A DNA stretch of 64,000 bases from NCBI GenBank assembly GCA_009823505.1, contig VZQC01000610.1:3731812-3795811 (forward strand). The letters are read 5' to 3'. Below the pieces are notes generated by a model. It worked only from the letters and a program-made list of their open reading frames with translations, searched no databases and was not told where the DNA came from. Position numbers and translations under genes: made by a program. Each line of letters begins with the position of its first letter. Positions within the stretch are counted from its first letter, which is position 1. Shown here piece after piece: positions 34,013 to 46,103 of the stretch. The stretch is from Rhizomys pruinosus (lineage: Eukaryota; Chordata; Mammalia; Rodentia; Spalacidae).

Positions 34013-34774
34013 GCACCCAAGCCGAGCTACCATCTTGCCACAATGCTGAAAGGGAGCAGAGTTTTCCAAGTTTCCCAAGAGCATCAAGGGCTTGTTAAGG
34101 AAGGAATCAGATTTTGGATATCTCCCTTTCCCTCCAGGAATGCCCAACTCATCCACCTTTCAGTGGTAATATGGCCTCCTCCCTGGGAAGAGGGGGAAAC
34201 TGAGACAAGAAAGTGAAAGCAAGCTCTCTGGAAAGCTTGTGAGCTCTGTTTCTTTCAGGCCCTGAGCACAATGGATGCACCCTGGATACAACCCCTGTCC
34301 CCAGCCACATCGAGGCAGACTGGGTAAGGGAGACGTCAACAGTGGCAGAAATGCAGGTGGCCTTGGGAGCCGTGGGGAACTTGGTGACTCCTAAGACACA
34401 CTTGGAGTGAGGGGGTGGTGAAAGGGACTCTCAGAGCAAGCACACAAAATGAGAACTTGTGGAAGACCTCAGGACGCCTCCAACTCATGGAACCCAACAC
34501 CAGCTGCTCATGGGAAACCCAAATGCTAGACTCCCAGCAGCACCTTGTAGACTTGGGAAACACTCCTCACAGACATCTGCCTACTGGATGCAGAACAAAG
34601 GAGGCTGTTAAAGCCATTGGGGTGTGTGTGTGGAGGAACAGCACTCCCAGCCTTCAGAAAGACCCTGTGAATGAGGTACATAGAAGGGCTCACTTTTGAC
34701 TATGTGACAGCTGTAGTGTCCAACTGGCTATTGTTTCCTGTTTCCAGAAATCTTATCTAACCCTCCCACACCTT

Positions 34775-34905
34775 TGCCAAGTTGTCACTGCTGGCTGGTA
34801 CCTCACTTGTTATATGGGGACTAAGGCATAAGGGGGTTACAGCCTGAGCAAGCATCTTCTATCTAGCCAATGGTAAACAGGGTTTGAGCTGGGCAGTGTT
34901 GATCT
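34775..34905 (-). repeat. MIR fragment
   Basis: Diverged reversed MIR-like segment with GGTAAACAGGGTTTGAGCTG. Confidence 0.35.
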
Positions 34906-35166
34906 CTAACACAAGCCTACATGCCCATGCACCTGTTCTTGCCATGAAGAGCCATACCACTGTCTCCTGGGTCCTAAGCCCAGACATGCCTTTAACTGGA
35001 AGGTTCTGGAAGGCTGTGCAGGTTCCTTGGGACTTACAGGCATAGCCTAGGGGGAGGGGTTAAGACAATCTTAGAGGGAACCTTCATTTCCATGAAATCT
35101 AAAATGAACATGCACACACACACATTCCACACCACCTCACCACTCAGCACACATATGTTCCATAAT

Positions 35167-35200
35167 ACCTCACCACCTCACCACCTCACCACCTCACCAG
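35167..35200. repeat. (CACCTCAC)n, about four 8-bp units
   Basis: CACCACCTCACCACCTCACC-type direct repeats. Confidence 0.85.
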
Positions 35201-35339
35201 TTAGCATGGATTCCATGCCCACATCTGCAATTCTGTATTATTGTATTCACTCCAGAAAGTTCTAGACTGGCTATCCAGAGTTAATGGAGAGATAGCAAAG
35301 CAAACCTGAAAAAACGCTTTTGTGAAAAATAACTTCATA

Positions 35340-35497
35340 GCTGGGCGTGGTGGTGCATGCCTTTAATCCTAACTTGGGAGGCAGAGGTAGGCTGATTTTT
35401 GTGAGTTCAAGGCCAGCCTGGTCTACAGAGCGAATTCCAGGATAGCTGGGGCTACAGGGATACCCTGTCTCGAAAAAGACCAAAAAAAAAAAAAAAC
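35340..35497 (+). mobile_element. B1 SINE
   Basis: GCTGGGCGTGGTGGTGCATG to poly(A), flanked by CTTCATA at 35333-35339 and 35498-35504. Confidence 0.95.
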
Positions 35498-35518
35498 CTT
35501 CATAAGAATTAAAGCACT

Positions 35519-35759
35519 GGGGCTGGAGAGATAGCCTAGCGGTTAAGAGCACTGACTGCTCTTACAGAGGACCCGGATTCAATCCCCAGCACCCACATGG
35601 CAGCTAAGAACCATCTGTAACTCCAATTCCAGGAGAACTCCAGTTCCAGGGGAATCCAAGATCCTCTTCTGACCTCTGCAGCATTGCAGGACACAGGTGC
35701 ACAAACCTATATGCAGACAGTACACTCATACACATACAAAAAGTAAAAAAAAAAAAAAA
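35519..35759 (+). mobile_element. B2 SINE with 17-bp internal duplication
   Basis: GGGGCTGGAGAGATAGCCTA to a 17-A tail. Target duplication AAGAATTAAAGCA at 35504-35516 and 35760-35772. Confidence 0.95.
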
Positions 35760-35848
35760 AAGAATTAAAGCATTAAAAAGATTCAGCAAGAGTCTGATAA
35801 AGATAAGCATGGCAATGTGGGGTAAACTTGCACCTGTAACTTCTTTGT

Positions 35849-36340
35849 AGGGGTGTGTGTACATGGCCATGTGTATGTGGTCCTGTGGCCATATGACCAC
35901 GTGTGGGTAGAAGGCAGTGGTGTGTTCTTTGATTACTTTCCCTTTTTTTTTTTGGCAGGGTCTCTCATTGAACCAAGAGTTCGTTGTGGCTGGCCAGTGA
36001 GTCACTGGGATTAGGATCCTCCAATCCCAGACTCCCCAGTGCTGGATTACAGATGCACATGGCTGCACACAACTTTTCATATGGGTTCTGGGGGATTGAA
36101 CTCAGGTCCTCACGTTTGTTTTGTTTGTTTGTTTGTTTGTTTGTTTGTTTTTTGGTCTTTTCGAGACAGGGTCTCCCTGTAGTCCCAGCTGTCCTGGAAC
36201 TCACTATGTAGACCAGGCTGGCCTTGAACTCACAAAGATCCGCCTGCCTCTGCCTCCCAAGTGCTAGGATTAAAGGCATGCGACACCATGCCCGGCACGT
36301 TTGTGTTTTAAGCACTATCAAGTGAGCCATCTTCCCAGCC
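35849..36340 (-). mobile_element. RSINE1-type SINE split by a B1
   Basis: The left part carries GGCAGGGTCTCTCATTGAAC, CCCAGTGCTGGATTACAGAT and GGGGGATTGAACTCAGGTCC. The head (GAGCCATCTTCCCAGCC) resumes after the inserted B1. Confidence 0.7.
36120..36295 (-). mobile_element. B1 SINE with (GTTT)n tail, nested
   Basis: A reversed tail of GTTT units, then CGAGACAGGGTCTCCCTGTA ... CGACACCATGCCCGG. CACGTTTGT is duplicated at 36111-36119 and 36296-36304. Confidence 0.93.
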
Positions 36341-36761
36341 TCAACTGTAATGTCTATATCTCAAAAGGGAAACTTGATTAAAAGACCTTAATATTGATAT
36401 TGAAGTAGAGTATGTTTAAATGCTGAACTTTTCTGGCCTTGTGTATTTGTTCATCTTCCATCTGATCATTCGCTTTGGCTTTGTGGGTTCAGAAAAGCAT
36501 CAGAAGTTTTAAGCACACTCTTATATCTGGAAACATGTTATAATTTATAAATATGCAATCACAGTGGTGCCCAACTATAGACTGTCTAGTCTATTGTTAC
36601 TATAGAATAATGATAAGACTATTATCAGTGATAATGTCATAAGAATAACAAGTTGGCACTGGGGTATGCTTGGTCATGTTTTTAATCCTTTCCAAGAAGG
36701 CTTCCTAATTGACATTGGTCACATGGGCAAAGAGGATGGAGTCACTGGCAGAGAAGAACCT

Positions 36762-36826
36762 TGGAGAGGAGGAGGAGGAGGAAGAGGAGGAGGAGGGGGA
36801 GGAGGAGGAGGAGGGAAAAAGGAGAA
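36762..36826. repeat. (GGA)n purine-rich microsatellite
   Basis: GGAGGAGGAGGAAGAGGAGG-type sequence on the plus strand. A mirror-like purine tract. Confidence 0.92.
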
Positions 36827-37320
36827 AACACAAGTGAAGCTTTTCTCCACCAGGAGTCCGAATGTCTCTAGCCACTCGTGCCCCCATGGGGGTTGATGCC
36901 CTGACAGGCAGCTAAGTAGCCCCTCGCTGGATAATATGAATAATGACTATGATTATGAGGGCCTGAGCGGGGCTATAGTCACAACATTCCAACTATGACT
37001 ATGAGAAAATCATTTGACTTTTCCAAGAATTCTTGGCAATTTTTATGACATTGTTTAAATATGAAATATCATTATGCAAAGTTCATATGAAAAAGTGTAA
37101 CACAACAAGGCAGGTTTCAAATGCAACTCACAAGGTTTACATACTACATAGGCTTCTGTCAATTATATTTCATCAGTTCATGTTCCTGTGATATGTCCAT
37201 GGACTTGGTGTAAGGAACACGCATTGTTAAATTCATATTTGGTCATCTTGGTAGGTGTCACTGGGACACAAGCTGTCCTACAGGTAGCTCTCTCCAACCC
37301 AGAACAATAGGAATGGATTT

Positions 37321-37547
37321 TTTTTCATTTTTATTTTTTATTTTTTTATGTGTATGAGTGTACTGTCTACATGTTGGTTGGTGCATCCATGTCATGCAAT
37401 GCCTCAGAGGTCAGAAGAGGGCATCAGATTCCCCTGGAACTGGAGTTAAAGATGCTTCTTAGCTGCTATGTGGGTGCTGGGAATCGAACCCAGGTCCTCT
37501 GCAAGAGCAGTTGGTGCTCTTAACCACTGAGCCATCTCTCTAGCCCT
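37321..37547 (-). mobile_element. B2 SINE
   Basis: Reversed B2 with an AT-rich tail at 37321 and head ending GAGCCATCTCTCTAGCCC. GAATGGATTT is repeated on both sides (37311-37320 and about 37549-37558). No internal duplication. Confidence 0.93.
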
Positions 37548-37734
37548 GGAATGGATTTTAACAGAGAACAATGCTATAGGTACACAGCAGAGGAGACAGA
37601 AAGTCTAATGCTCATGGGTTTCTGGGCAGTGTGGGGGTGATGTAGCTGTTATGGAAAAATGTGTACTGCCAAATATAGATCCTTCTCCTTGGTCTGCATC
37701 TAACGCCCTAAAAACAGGTAATTGAATCCTGTCC

Positions 37735-38035
37735 TTGATGGCTCATCACAGCACTATTCATACAGAACAGATCTGAAAACAGCCCCAACATTCATCAGCA
37801 GATGAAAAGGTAACCCAAGTGTGGTATATCCATCGGTGGAATATTGCCAGGCCTGAAAAAGGAATGAAGTCGTTGTGTTATACAATGGATGAGTTTCAGA
37901 AGCATGTTGCTAAGTGCTAAGCTGCTAAAGCCAGACACAAAAGCTGACATTACTGTTTAGTTCCATTTATATTAAATAGTCACAAGAGGAGGTAAATCCA
38001 GAGAGATAGAAATTATATATTTGTGGAGACCACAA
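37735..38035 (+). mobile_element. ancient L1 (L1M-type) 3' fragment
   Basis: CATCAGCAGATGAAAAGG, GTGGTATATCCATCGGTGGA ATATTGCC and GATGAGTTTCAGAAGCATG follow the mammal-wide L1 3' ORF2/3' region. Confidence 0.65.
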
Positions 38036-38777
38036 ACAGTGCTAAAGCTGGTCAGGAGACCCACTGAGGCTGGATGCTCAGCTCCTGCCTGAGAGACTTC
38101 CCTGTGGCCTCAGCATGACCTGTGGACTTTGGAGTAGCACTCCTACAGAAGCATGACCCCACACTGTATGAGAGTACACGCGCTGTTCCTAACCCCTAAA
38201 GAGGATTCAGGATTCCAGTAATAAAAATAATTCTAAGGTAAAGCTGCTTAACCAATTAACTGAACAAGGAGAAAAGGGGAGATATATAGGAAAATTTATA
38301 CCCTAAATCCTATACCTAGCACATTGCTATCCTAGCACTTTGGCCCACTGCTACATAGTACTGCTAGTTTCATCACTGGGCAGCCACTAAGGTTGATGGA
38401 CCAGGAAGGTCCATCAATTATACTTCTGTTACTATAAAAGATGAGCCTCTGCAGATTCCTCTGAAGATAACAAGGCCATGAAAACATTAAGTGACTTTTT
38501 AAAAAGCTGCTTGCTTCTTCTAGAGATGAATTATGAACAGTTTAGAAACCACACTCTCCCTTGAGACTTCATCAGCCTTCCTCGCCAGGGCTCCTCCTCT
38601 GCCTTGCCAGCTGCCCAAGGCAATCACTGGGATGCACCAGCCAGTGAGGACACTGATGCAGTGAACTACCCCTGAGAGGGCTACAAGGTATGAACTGCAT
38701 GGATGGAGGAGCTGGCCATGTCTCCAGAGAAAGGACATCAGCACTCAGAAAGTCTCTTTTCTTCTCTTCTCAAAGCC

Positions 38778-39158
38778 TGACTGTTTAGATTGATTGGCAC
38801 AAACCTAGATATACCTGAGAAAAGGGAATCTCAGCTGAGGAACTTCCTCCATCAGACTGGCCTGAGGGCATGTCTGTGTAACCTTTTCTTGATTGATGAT
38901 TGATGTAGGAGGGTATAGCCCATTGTGAGCAGTGCCATCTCTGGACAGGTGGGCCTGGGCTGTGACAAAGACAGCTGACTGAGCAAGTCAGGGGAAGCAA
39001 GCCAGTAAGCAGCATTCCTCCACAGTCTCTGCTTCAGCTCCTGCCTCCAGGTTCCTGCTGTGCCCTCTCTTGATGATGGACTAAAACTTTAAGATGAAGT
39101 AAAGTCAAGTTGTTTGTGATCAGTGTTTTATCATAGCAACAAAAAGCAAACTAGGCCA
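38778..39158 (+). mobile_element. solo-LTR-like element, same family as 33605
   Basis: TGACTGTTTAGATTGATTGG to GCAAACTAGGCCA, collinear with 33605-34012 (GGGAAGCAAGCCAGTAAGCA, CAGCTCCTGCCTCCAGGTTC, TTTTATCATAGCAACAAAAAG). More diverged; AATAAA has become AGTAAA. Confidence 0.65.
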
Positions 39159-39256
39159 CTGAGGCAGTATGATTGCCACAAGTTCAAAGCCAGCCTGGAC
39201 TATATGGTGAGTGCCAGGTCTTCCAGGGCTACACAGATTTAAAAAAAAAAAAAAAG
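39159..39256 (+). mobile_element. truncated B1-like SINE
   Basis: Right half only: TTCAAAGCCAGCCTGGACTA ... CAGGGCTACACAG then poly(A). Directly abuts the LTR-like element. Confidence 0.6.
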
Positions 39257-40384
39257 AATGTTGCAAAGAACATTCTTAGACACATGTGTGTCTTGGTGGA
39301 CATGGGTATGCACTCTGATGAGTTTCTCCTGGATGGACTTGATGGACATAAGATGGACATATACTTAGCTTCCATGGAAACTGACTCCAGGTTTGAAAGG
39401 GCAGGTATGTGAGGCCCCGCAGTCCAATATCTCACCTTTACTCCTCCATGGAAGCCATTCTGTTGGGGCTCTGCGGCAGCCTTGAGTGTAGGAAGGCAGA
39501 GATGTCCACCCAAGTCACAGGTGCCACCTCTGGAAGGCACGAAGCCATGCTTCCAGAGACCCAGCAGCTCCCCTTCCATAGCCAACCTCAAATCCAGATG
39601 ACTTCAAGAGCCCAGGTATTCCACAGGCAAAGCAGCCCAGACTTAAGATCCCAGAAGATAGTGGCCAAGACTCAGTAAAGGACTGAGGGAGTGTCCAACC
39701 CTCAGTTCCACCTGTGTTGCATCAGCAAACTAGTTAACACCTATAATGCCCCCTGTCTCTGCAGAAGTGAGCTTTGACACCCAAGACCAGGCAGGGTCAC
39801 TGGAAGGCTGAGGTAGCCCCCATATGTTAGGTGACAGATGCTAATGCAAACCAATGGGAAAATCAGTGTCCGCCTCTGCCCCCCTGGGATAAGATGAAGC
39901 AAGCCTGTCATCCTGATCTGAAGAAGTTACAGAGGAGATGCAGACCGCTTAAAAACAAGCCCCACTCAGCTGTTAAATTGCCCCTTTCCTGAAAGGTGAG
40001 GAGAAAATCACGGTGGCTCTGCTCCACTGGCTGGATGCCTTGTCAACATGTGCAGTTTTCACTTCTTTCCTGCAGGGTCACTGGGCTCTGAAAGCTGACA
40101 CAAGCAAGTCTGTATCAGCCCAGCAAGAAACAGCTCCCTGAGTGCATTCTGCAGCCTGACAGCCTGTGCAGCCAGCATGGAGCTAGAGGACTGAATTTGG
40201 CCCAGTATGCTGTGTTCTAAGGTGCAGACTCATTATCAGCATTGAAAAATAAGAAATGCAATAGGAAAATAAGGATTAGTACTTGCTGAGGGAAAAATAC
40301 AAACAGAAAATCTGGAAATGCTGTATCTGCTGTGAACAACCATGTTTGTCATGGGTCCTTTCTGGGCTTCTTCCAGAGATGGTG

Positions 40385-40640
40385 GCTCATAGAGGTTAGA
40401 GAATGTGACAGAGATCACACAGCAAATCCATTTCAGAGCCCAAGACTATCTCTAACAGAAACTGGGTAATTTATGCAGAAAAGGAGTTGATTTGCATGCA
40501 GTTTGAGAGGCTGAACATCTCAGATCAGGCAGGCCCCATATCCAGGCTCTAGAGAAACTCCTAGCTACGTTATGACATGGTGGGCAGATGGCATCATGGC
40601 CAAAAGGAGCTAAGGCAGCCAAACATGATTTATGACACCC
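40385..40640. repeat. old MIR and MaLR-like fragments
   Basis: 40385-40445 resembles a reversed MIR (ACAGAGATCACACAGCAAAT). 40450-40640 (AACAGAAACTGGGTAATTTA ... TATGACATGGTGGGCAG) resembles an old mammalian LTR-associated repeat. Assignment is from memory. Confidence 0.35.
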
Positions 40641-40645
40641 ACATG

Positions 40646-41150
40646 TTTTTCTCATTGCTGTGACAAAATACCTGACAAAAATAACTTAAGTAGAAAGGGC
40701 TTATTTTGGCTCAGAGTTTGAGGGTGCAGCCCATCATGGGGGGAAGGCTTGATGGCGGGAGTGTGGGGCAGCTGGTCACATCGTGCCTGCAGTCAGGAAG
40801 CATAGAGATGAATGCTGGTGCCCACCTAACTTTCTTCTGTCTATTCAGTCTGGAAACCCAGAACATAGAATGGTCCTGTCTACATTCAGGGTGGATCTTT
40901 CTACCTCAATCTAGAAACTTCCTCAGACATGCCCAGAGGCTTGTCTCCATGGTGGTTCTATACCCTGTCAAGTTGACCCTTTTAAACATCTTAACCATCA
41001 CTCCACTTTCCAGAAGTAATTCACTCCACAAGGTCAGGCCTAACCCCTATAGAAGGTTGCACCCCCAGTGACCACCCATGAAAGATCCCAGTATGGACAC
41101 TGCCACATTGTGGTAAAGCTTCCAACACAAGAGCCTTTAGGGATAGGCAT
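40646..41150 (-). mobile_element. LTR-like rodent element, reverse orientation
   Basis: TTCTCATTGCTGTGACAAAA TACC is the reverse complement of the family 3' end, and ...CCTGTCAAGTTGACCC is its 5' side. The right boundary is unclear. Confidence 0.45.
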
Positions 41151-41923
41151 GGCCAATCCAGACCTGAGCCTCAGTAGTACCATCCCTTCATACCCTGCCT
41201 CACCCCTGCTTGTTGTTCCTGCTGTCCTGAGAGTGTCCCCTTGATGCCACCATGAACTTCAGGGGCTGCATAGGTCAGTTATGAACATCTGAGCTATATT
41301 AGCCAGAATCGGAGAAGGGGGAAATAGATATCCCAGCACCTGCCTCAATAGAGTGAGTCATGAACTTACAGAGCTGCTGTAGGCCTGTCTGTACAGAAAC
41401 ACATCTGTCTGTTCCTCATCCAACCTCATACACCATCCTCAAAGCCCCATAGGCTAGGTCTGATGACCCAACATCCCACTCCCCTCTTATACCAGATCCT
41501 GTGGAGCAGGGTCTCAAGCCAGCTCTGCCCAGTTCTATCACAGGAGAAGCTTGTGTGCAGGTGGCCCAGGCAGGAAAGTGAGACAAAGGTGGCCAGACCA
41601 TAGACAGGTGTGACCATGCTCTGGGCAGCAGGTGTGACCGTGCTCTGGCCTCTCCTCCTCTCACCTTTCTCCCTCAGTGCTCAGTGGTTAAAGGGACTCT
41701 GGGTGCTCCATTCTCCCCTTGGGTTAGCTCCAAGGCTACATCATTGCAAACTGTGTCCTGGTACAGGAGGTTCTGCAGGGTCTCCCCTAGTCACGCCTGC
41801 CCTTGCCACTCTGCTTTATCTCTGGCCTAGGGCTGCAAATTTCAGAAAGCTTCTTCTCCTCTATACAGTGGGCACAGGCAGTTGGAGCACAATGCATTCT
41901 TCCCCTGTGAGCCCAACACAGCA

Positions 41924-41976
41924 AGCTCAAGACCCAGACACAGCAACACAGCAAGCTCAAGACCCAGACTCTGACT
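41924..41976 (+). repeat. 30-bp tandem duplication
   Basis: CACAGCAAGCTCAAGACCCA occurs at about 41917 and 41947, offset 30 bases. The unit is CA-rich and unique elsewhere. Confidence 0.85.
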
Positions 41977-42006
41977 TCCTTCTTTGGCTTAACAGTAGCT
42001 TTTCTC

Positions 42007-42395
42007 GGGGCTGGAGAGATGGCTTAGTGGTTAAGAACACTGACTGTTCTTGCAAAAGACTCAGGTTTGTCCAGGTGTGGTGGTGCACGCCTTTAATCCC
42101 AGCACTCAGGAGGCAGAGGCAGGTGGATCTCTGTGAGTTCAAGGCCAGCCTGGTCTACATAGCAAGCTCCAGGCCAAGTGGGACTAAAGGGAGACTCCAT
42201 CTCAAAAATATGGAAAAAAAAAAAAAAGACTCGGGTTTGAATCCCAGCACCCAGATGGCAACTAACAACCATAACTCCAGTTCCAGGGTATCCAACACCT
42301 TCTTCTCTCTTCCATGGGCACTCTATAACATGGGCATATTTACATACATCAGGCATAACACTCAAACACATAAAAAATAAATTTAAAAAATTTAA
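42007..42395 (+). mobile_element. B2 SINE split by a B1
   Basis: B2 left 42007-42068 and right 42239-42395. The outer duplication G(T/T)(A/G)GCTTTTCTC is at 41995-42006 and 42396-42407. The B1 target within the B2 is duplicated. Confidence 0.95.
42069..42224 (+). mobile_element. B1 SINE nested in B2
   Basis: GTCCAGGTGTGGTGGTGCAC to poly(A). The inner duplication AAAGACTC(A/G)GGTTT is at 42055-42068 and 42225-42238. Confidence 0.95.
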
Positions 42396-43270
42396 GTGGC
42401 TTTTCTCATCGGCGTATTTAAAAGGAGATCTCAACACTGCCATGCCTAAGAAAGCTCTTCTGGTCTTAGGCTTATTCACAATAGACACTGGAGCAGTTTC
42501 CTTTGAAGCATCCACTACCTGGGGCCTCACACCACCTCACACTACCTTCAGGGACCACAGTGTGCCTCAGACCCAGCCTTTGGTCTACTGCTGGTCCAAT
42601 AAGTGCTGGTTAGATGTTTAAGAGGCATGAAGTGCACAGGATGCCTTGTGCAAACTGAAGGTACCCCTGTGGCTAAGTCAGCACCCTCAAATCCTGTGGG
42701 AGAGTCTGACCACTCTGATCAGAGGCAACAAATACAGCACTGGGGCTCCCCAGACAACCCCAAGAAAAGCTTTTCATTTTGGGGTGGCATCCTGACTGGG
42801 AAGACCTACAAGAGAACATGGTAAGATGAATTACAAAGCTCTACTCAGTGCCAGGGGGAAGAAGGACTGCCATTTGGGGACAGGAACTGAGTCTGGCAAA
42901 GGGCAAGAGCCTACGGCTCTCAGGAGAGCACAGGAACAGAAAGCCCAAGGAGAGTGAAAGTCAGGGGTTATAGAGTGCTGAGGAGGCAGGGGGCTGAGAC
43001 AGGGGTCAGGAAGACAGGACAGGAAGGGCCAGGCTGTGGCTGAGATCTGGGATGCAGCACCAGGCAATCTGCATGACTTCACGGGGGCCAGCACCATGCA
43101 GCTGTACTCGGTGCTAAGCAGGTGCTGTCATCTCTGGGCACCAGCAATCCCTCCATGTGCCCAACCAGGATCTTTCTCTCTGATACCTTAGCATTGTTGG
43201 GACCCAACACAGAGCCTGCATTCATTCCTGTAAGTCCCTGGGGAATGTCAGAGCAAGCCTTGAGCTTTTT

Positions 43271-43417
43271 TTTGGGGGGTGGGGTATTTTTGAGACAGGG
43301 TCTCCCTTTAGTCCCAGCTGGCCTGCAGCTCCCTATGTAGACCAGGCTGGCCTTGAACTCAGTGATCCACCTGCCTCTGCCTCCCAAGTGCTGGGATTAA
43401 AGGCGCGTGCCACCACA
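43271..43417 (-). mobile_element. B1 SINE
   Basis: GAGACAGGGTCTCCCTTTAG ... AAGGCGCGTGCCACCACA, flanked by GAGCTTTTT at 43262-43270 and 43418-43426. Confidence 0.95.
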
Positions 43418-44091
43418 GAGCTTTTTGCCAGCTAGGGTCCCTTTCCTAAGTGTTCAACTCCAGGGTAAGGACATAAGACATCCCCCTAAATCTGAGAGCT
43501 TCACGCTGAGCTTCAAACCAACACCATCTGAGTGTCTGTCTCAGAAGCTGGCATGAACTTCCATCACAGAGGATCTATTTAATCCCCTTGCTTTAGAGAA
43601 CACCTAATCCTCTGCAGAAAAGGAAAACAGCAAATGGATTTGAGAAAAGAGGATGGTGGATGAGAGAGAGAGCATTCTGAACCCCACAGTTTCAAAGAAC
43701 AACTAAAAGAATAATCCTTTCTTTACCAAAAGGGATTCACTGGGTGTGACACTGGAATTTTCAGATCCATGGTGGGGGCAAGGAGCACAGGTTGCTGCAG
43801 CCTAGCACTCTGCATGTTCAGCAGCTGCCCTGACTTGGGAGTGAGATCCCACTAGACATCACCCCAGACACAGGAGCTTCTGCCTGTGGTAGACAGGAAG
43901 CCAGCCTTTCTGTGGTAGGGAACGTGAAGATGCAGAACTGAAGTTGGCGGTGCTTGTTCCTCATCAGTCCCTTAAGGCAATGAACAAGACCTGGATCTGG
44001 GAAGATGCTTGTGGAACCCTGATGTGGGGACTAACCTTCAGGTGATGTCAGACCAGTGGGTACAAAGGATATAATCCAAACTCCAAAAGGG

Positions 44092-44098
44092 GTGTGTG

Positions 44099-44141
<43 letters not shown>
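44092..44141. repeat. (TG)n microsatellite
   Basis: About 24 TG units with one CG interruption. Confidence 0.96.
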
Positions 44142-44144
<3 letters not shown>

Positions 44145-44211
44145 GAAAGCAGAAAGAGGACTATGAGAGAGAGAGGAAGAGATCTTAAAGGAGATCTTAA
44201 GAAAGAATAAT

Positions 44212-44405
44212 GGATAGCTGAGCAGTTAAGAGCATTTCATGCTCTCCCAGGGACCCTGGTTTAATTCCAAGCACCCGTGTCAGGGAGCTCACAACTGCCT
44301 GGAGCTCCAACATTTGATGCCTTCTCCTGGATTCTGTAGGTATCCGGACACAGATGCATAAACCCACACATAGACACATAAAAAACCCTTTTTTAAGAAA
44401 AAATA
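44212..44405 (+). mobile_element. B2-like SINE (diverged)
   Basis: GATAGCTGAGCAGTTAAGAG CATTTCATGCTCTCCCAGGG, then TTTAATTCCAAGCACCC and an A-rich tail. Confidence 0.75.
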
Positions 44406-44639
44406 AAGGGTAATGGAATCCACATGCCATGAAAGATGAAGGCAGGCTATTTGGAAAGAGGAAAGGGACAAGCAAGAGGGGGCAGGGGAGACAGGAGAGG
44501 GCAGGGGTGGCAGGCAAATAAGAACAAGCTATAGAGACATGGGTGGGTGCACAAGAATGTCGTAATGGAACCCACTACGCTGCATGCTAAGTTACATCCT
44601 TTGATAAAAAATAACTTTAGGTAAAAATTTGTCTACTCC

Positions 44640-45760
44640 AAAGACATGTTATAAAGAATGACAGACAATTCACATGCTGTGAGAAAACACTTACAGCCCT
44701 ATAATTGAGAAGTCTTATAATCAGAACAAAAAGAACACCCACAGAAGCCAAAATAAAAACAAAATGAGAAACAAATGAGGAAATTTAAATGGATAAAATT
44801 CAAACAGGCTCTCTGAGAGGAAATTTTTTCACATAGCCAGGAAATACATGAAAAGTTCGAAAATAGCATGCCAGAAGAAAAGAATCAAAATTGTAATGAT
44901 AATACTAATACTATTAATAGTAGTAGAATACTGCAGCAAATCCTTAAATATAACAAGTATCCAAAAGGCTTACAGCGGTGGCTTGAATGAGAATGTCCCC
45001 CATAGGCTCCAAGTAGTTGGTGGTGCTGTTTTGGGATATCTTAGAAGGCGTTTTCATGCTGGAGGAAGCATGTCACTGTGGACGGGCTTAGAGAACTCTT
45101 AAGCCTTACTAGACTTCTAGTCCTCCTCTGCTTCCGGTGTCTGCTTGGAGATGTGGCCTCTGCTTTCTGCTCCATCTTCCACACCTCCTGCCACCACGCT
45201 TCCTGCCATGACAAACTCTAATTCCCCTGGAACCCTAAGCTCAAATAAACTCTTCCTTTTATAAATTCCCTTGGTCATGGTGTTTCTGTCACAGCAACAG
45301 AAAAGTGACTAATGCACTTGCCATAATTATTGTCAAATTACAGAAAGAGAATAGATTTCTTACACATTCTTGGTGGGAAGATCATTTACAGCAATTACTT
45401 TGAAAAATGTTTACAATTTGAAAACATGTGGCCCATGTATTATTGAGTAAGTCTAGAAGATATGTGGAAAGCTATACATAATGGCATTATACATAACTTT
45501 ACTAAACATGAAAATAATGTGAATTTATTAGCTGTTATGGAACAAAAACAGTGTAGAGTCATCCTACAATGGGATATGAACTAGAACTGAAAAATAAATA
45601 AACCAGTTCTCTGTGAATAAGAATAAATAAAATTTATATAATATTATTAATTGAAATAAACCAGACCTCAATCGAGTTAATTCTGTAAAAATCAATTTAT
45701 ATTAATTCTAAACGTTAGGAAAACTGGTCAAATTTGATGTATATTCAATGGAGCCTGAGC
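44640..45760 (+). mobile_element. ancient L1/HAL1-like remnants around an LTR-like insertion
   Basis: AT-rich. 45470-45560 (CAGTGTAGAGTCATCCTACA ATGGGATATG) resembles the 3' part of old L1 elements. 44640-44840 resembles upstream ORF2 sequence. The LTR-like element at 44975 sits between. Highly diverged. Confidence 0.35.
44975..45316 (+). mobile_element. LTR-like rodent element
   Basis: GGTGGCTTGAATGAGAATGT CCCCCATAGG to CAACAGAAAAGTGACTAATG CA, with CAAATAAACTCTTCC near the end. Confidence 0.6.
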
Positions 45761-45811
45761 AATTTAGTATTCTGTCCCCTAGGGTTTGGAAGATAAAATA
45801 AGAACATACAG

Positions 45812-46103
45812 GGGGCCGGAGAGATGGCTCAGCTGTTAAGAGCACTGACTGCTCTTGCAGAGGACCTGGGTTCGATTCCCAGCACCCACATGGCAGCTAA
45901 GAACTATCTTAGGCCAGGCGTGGTGGCACATGACTTTAATCCCAGCACTCGGGAGGCAGAGGCAGGTGGATCTCTGTGAGTTCAAGGCCAGCTTGGTCTA
46001 CATAGTGAGCTCAAGGCCAGATGTGACTAAAGGGAGACCCTGTTTCAAAAAAAAAAAAAAAAAAACTTATAAAAAAGGAAAAAAATAACAAACAAAAAAA
46101 AAA
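45812..46103 (+). mobile_element. B2-B1 chimeric SINE
   Basis: The 5' part of a B2 (GGCCGGAGAGATGGCTCAGC to TGGCAGCTAAGAACTATCTT, 45812-45910) is fused to a full B1 (45911-46062) and an A-rich tail. The B2 3' half is missing. Similar sequence (CATACAGG) borders the composite on both sides. Confidence 0.85.
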
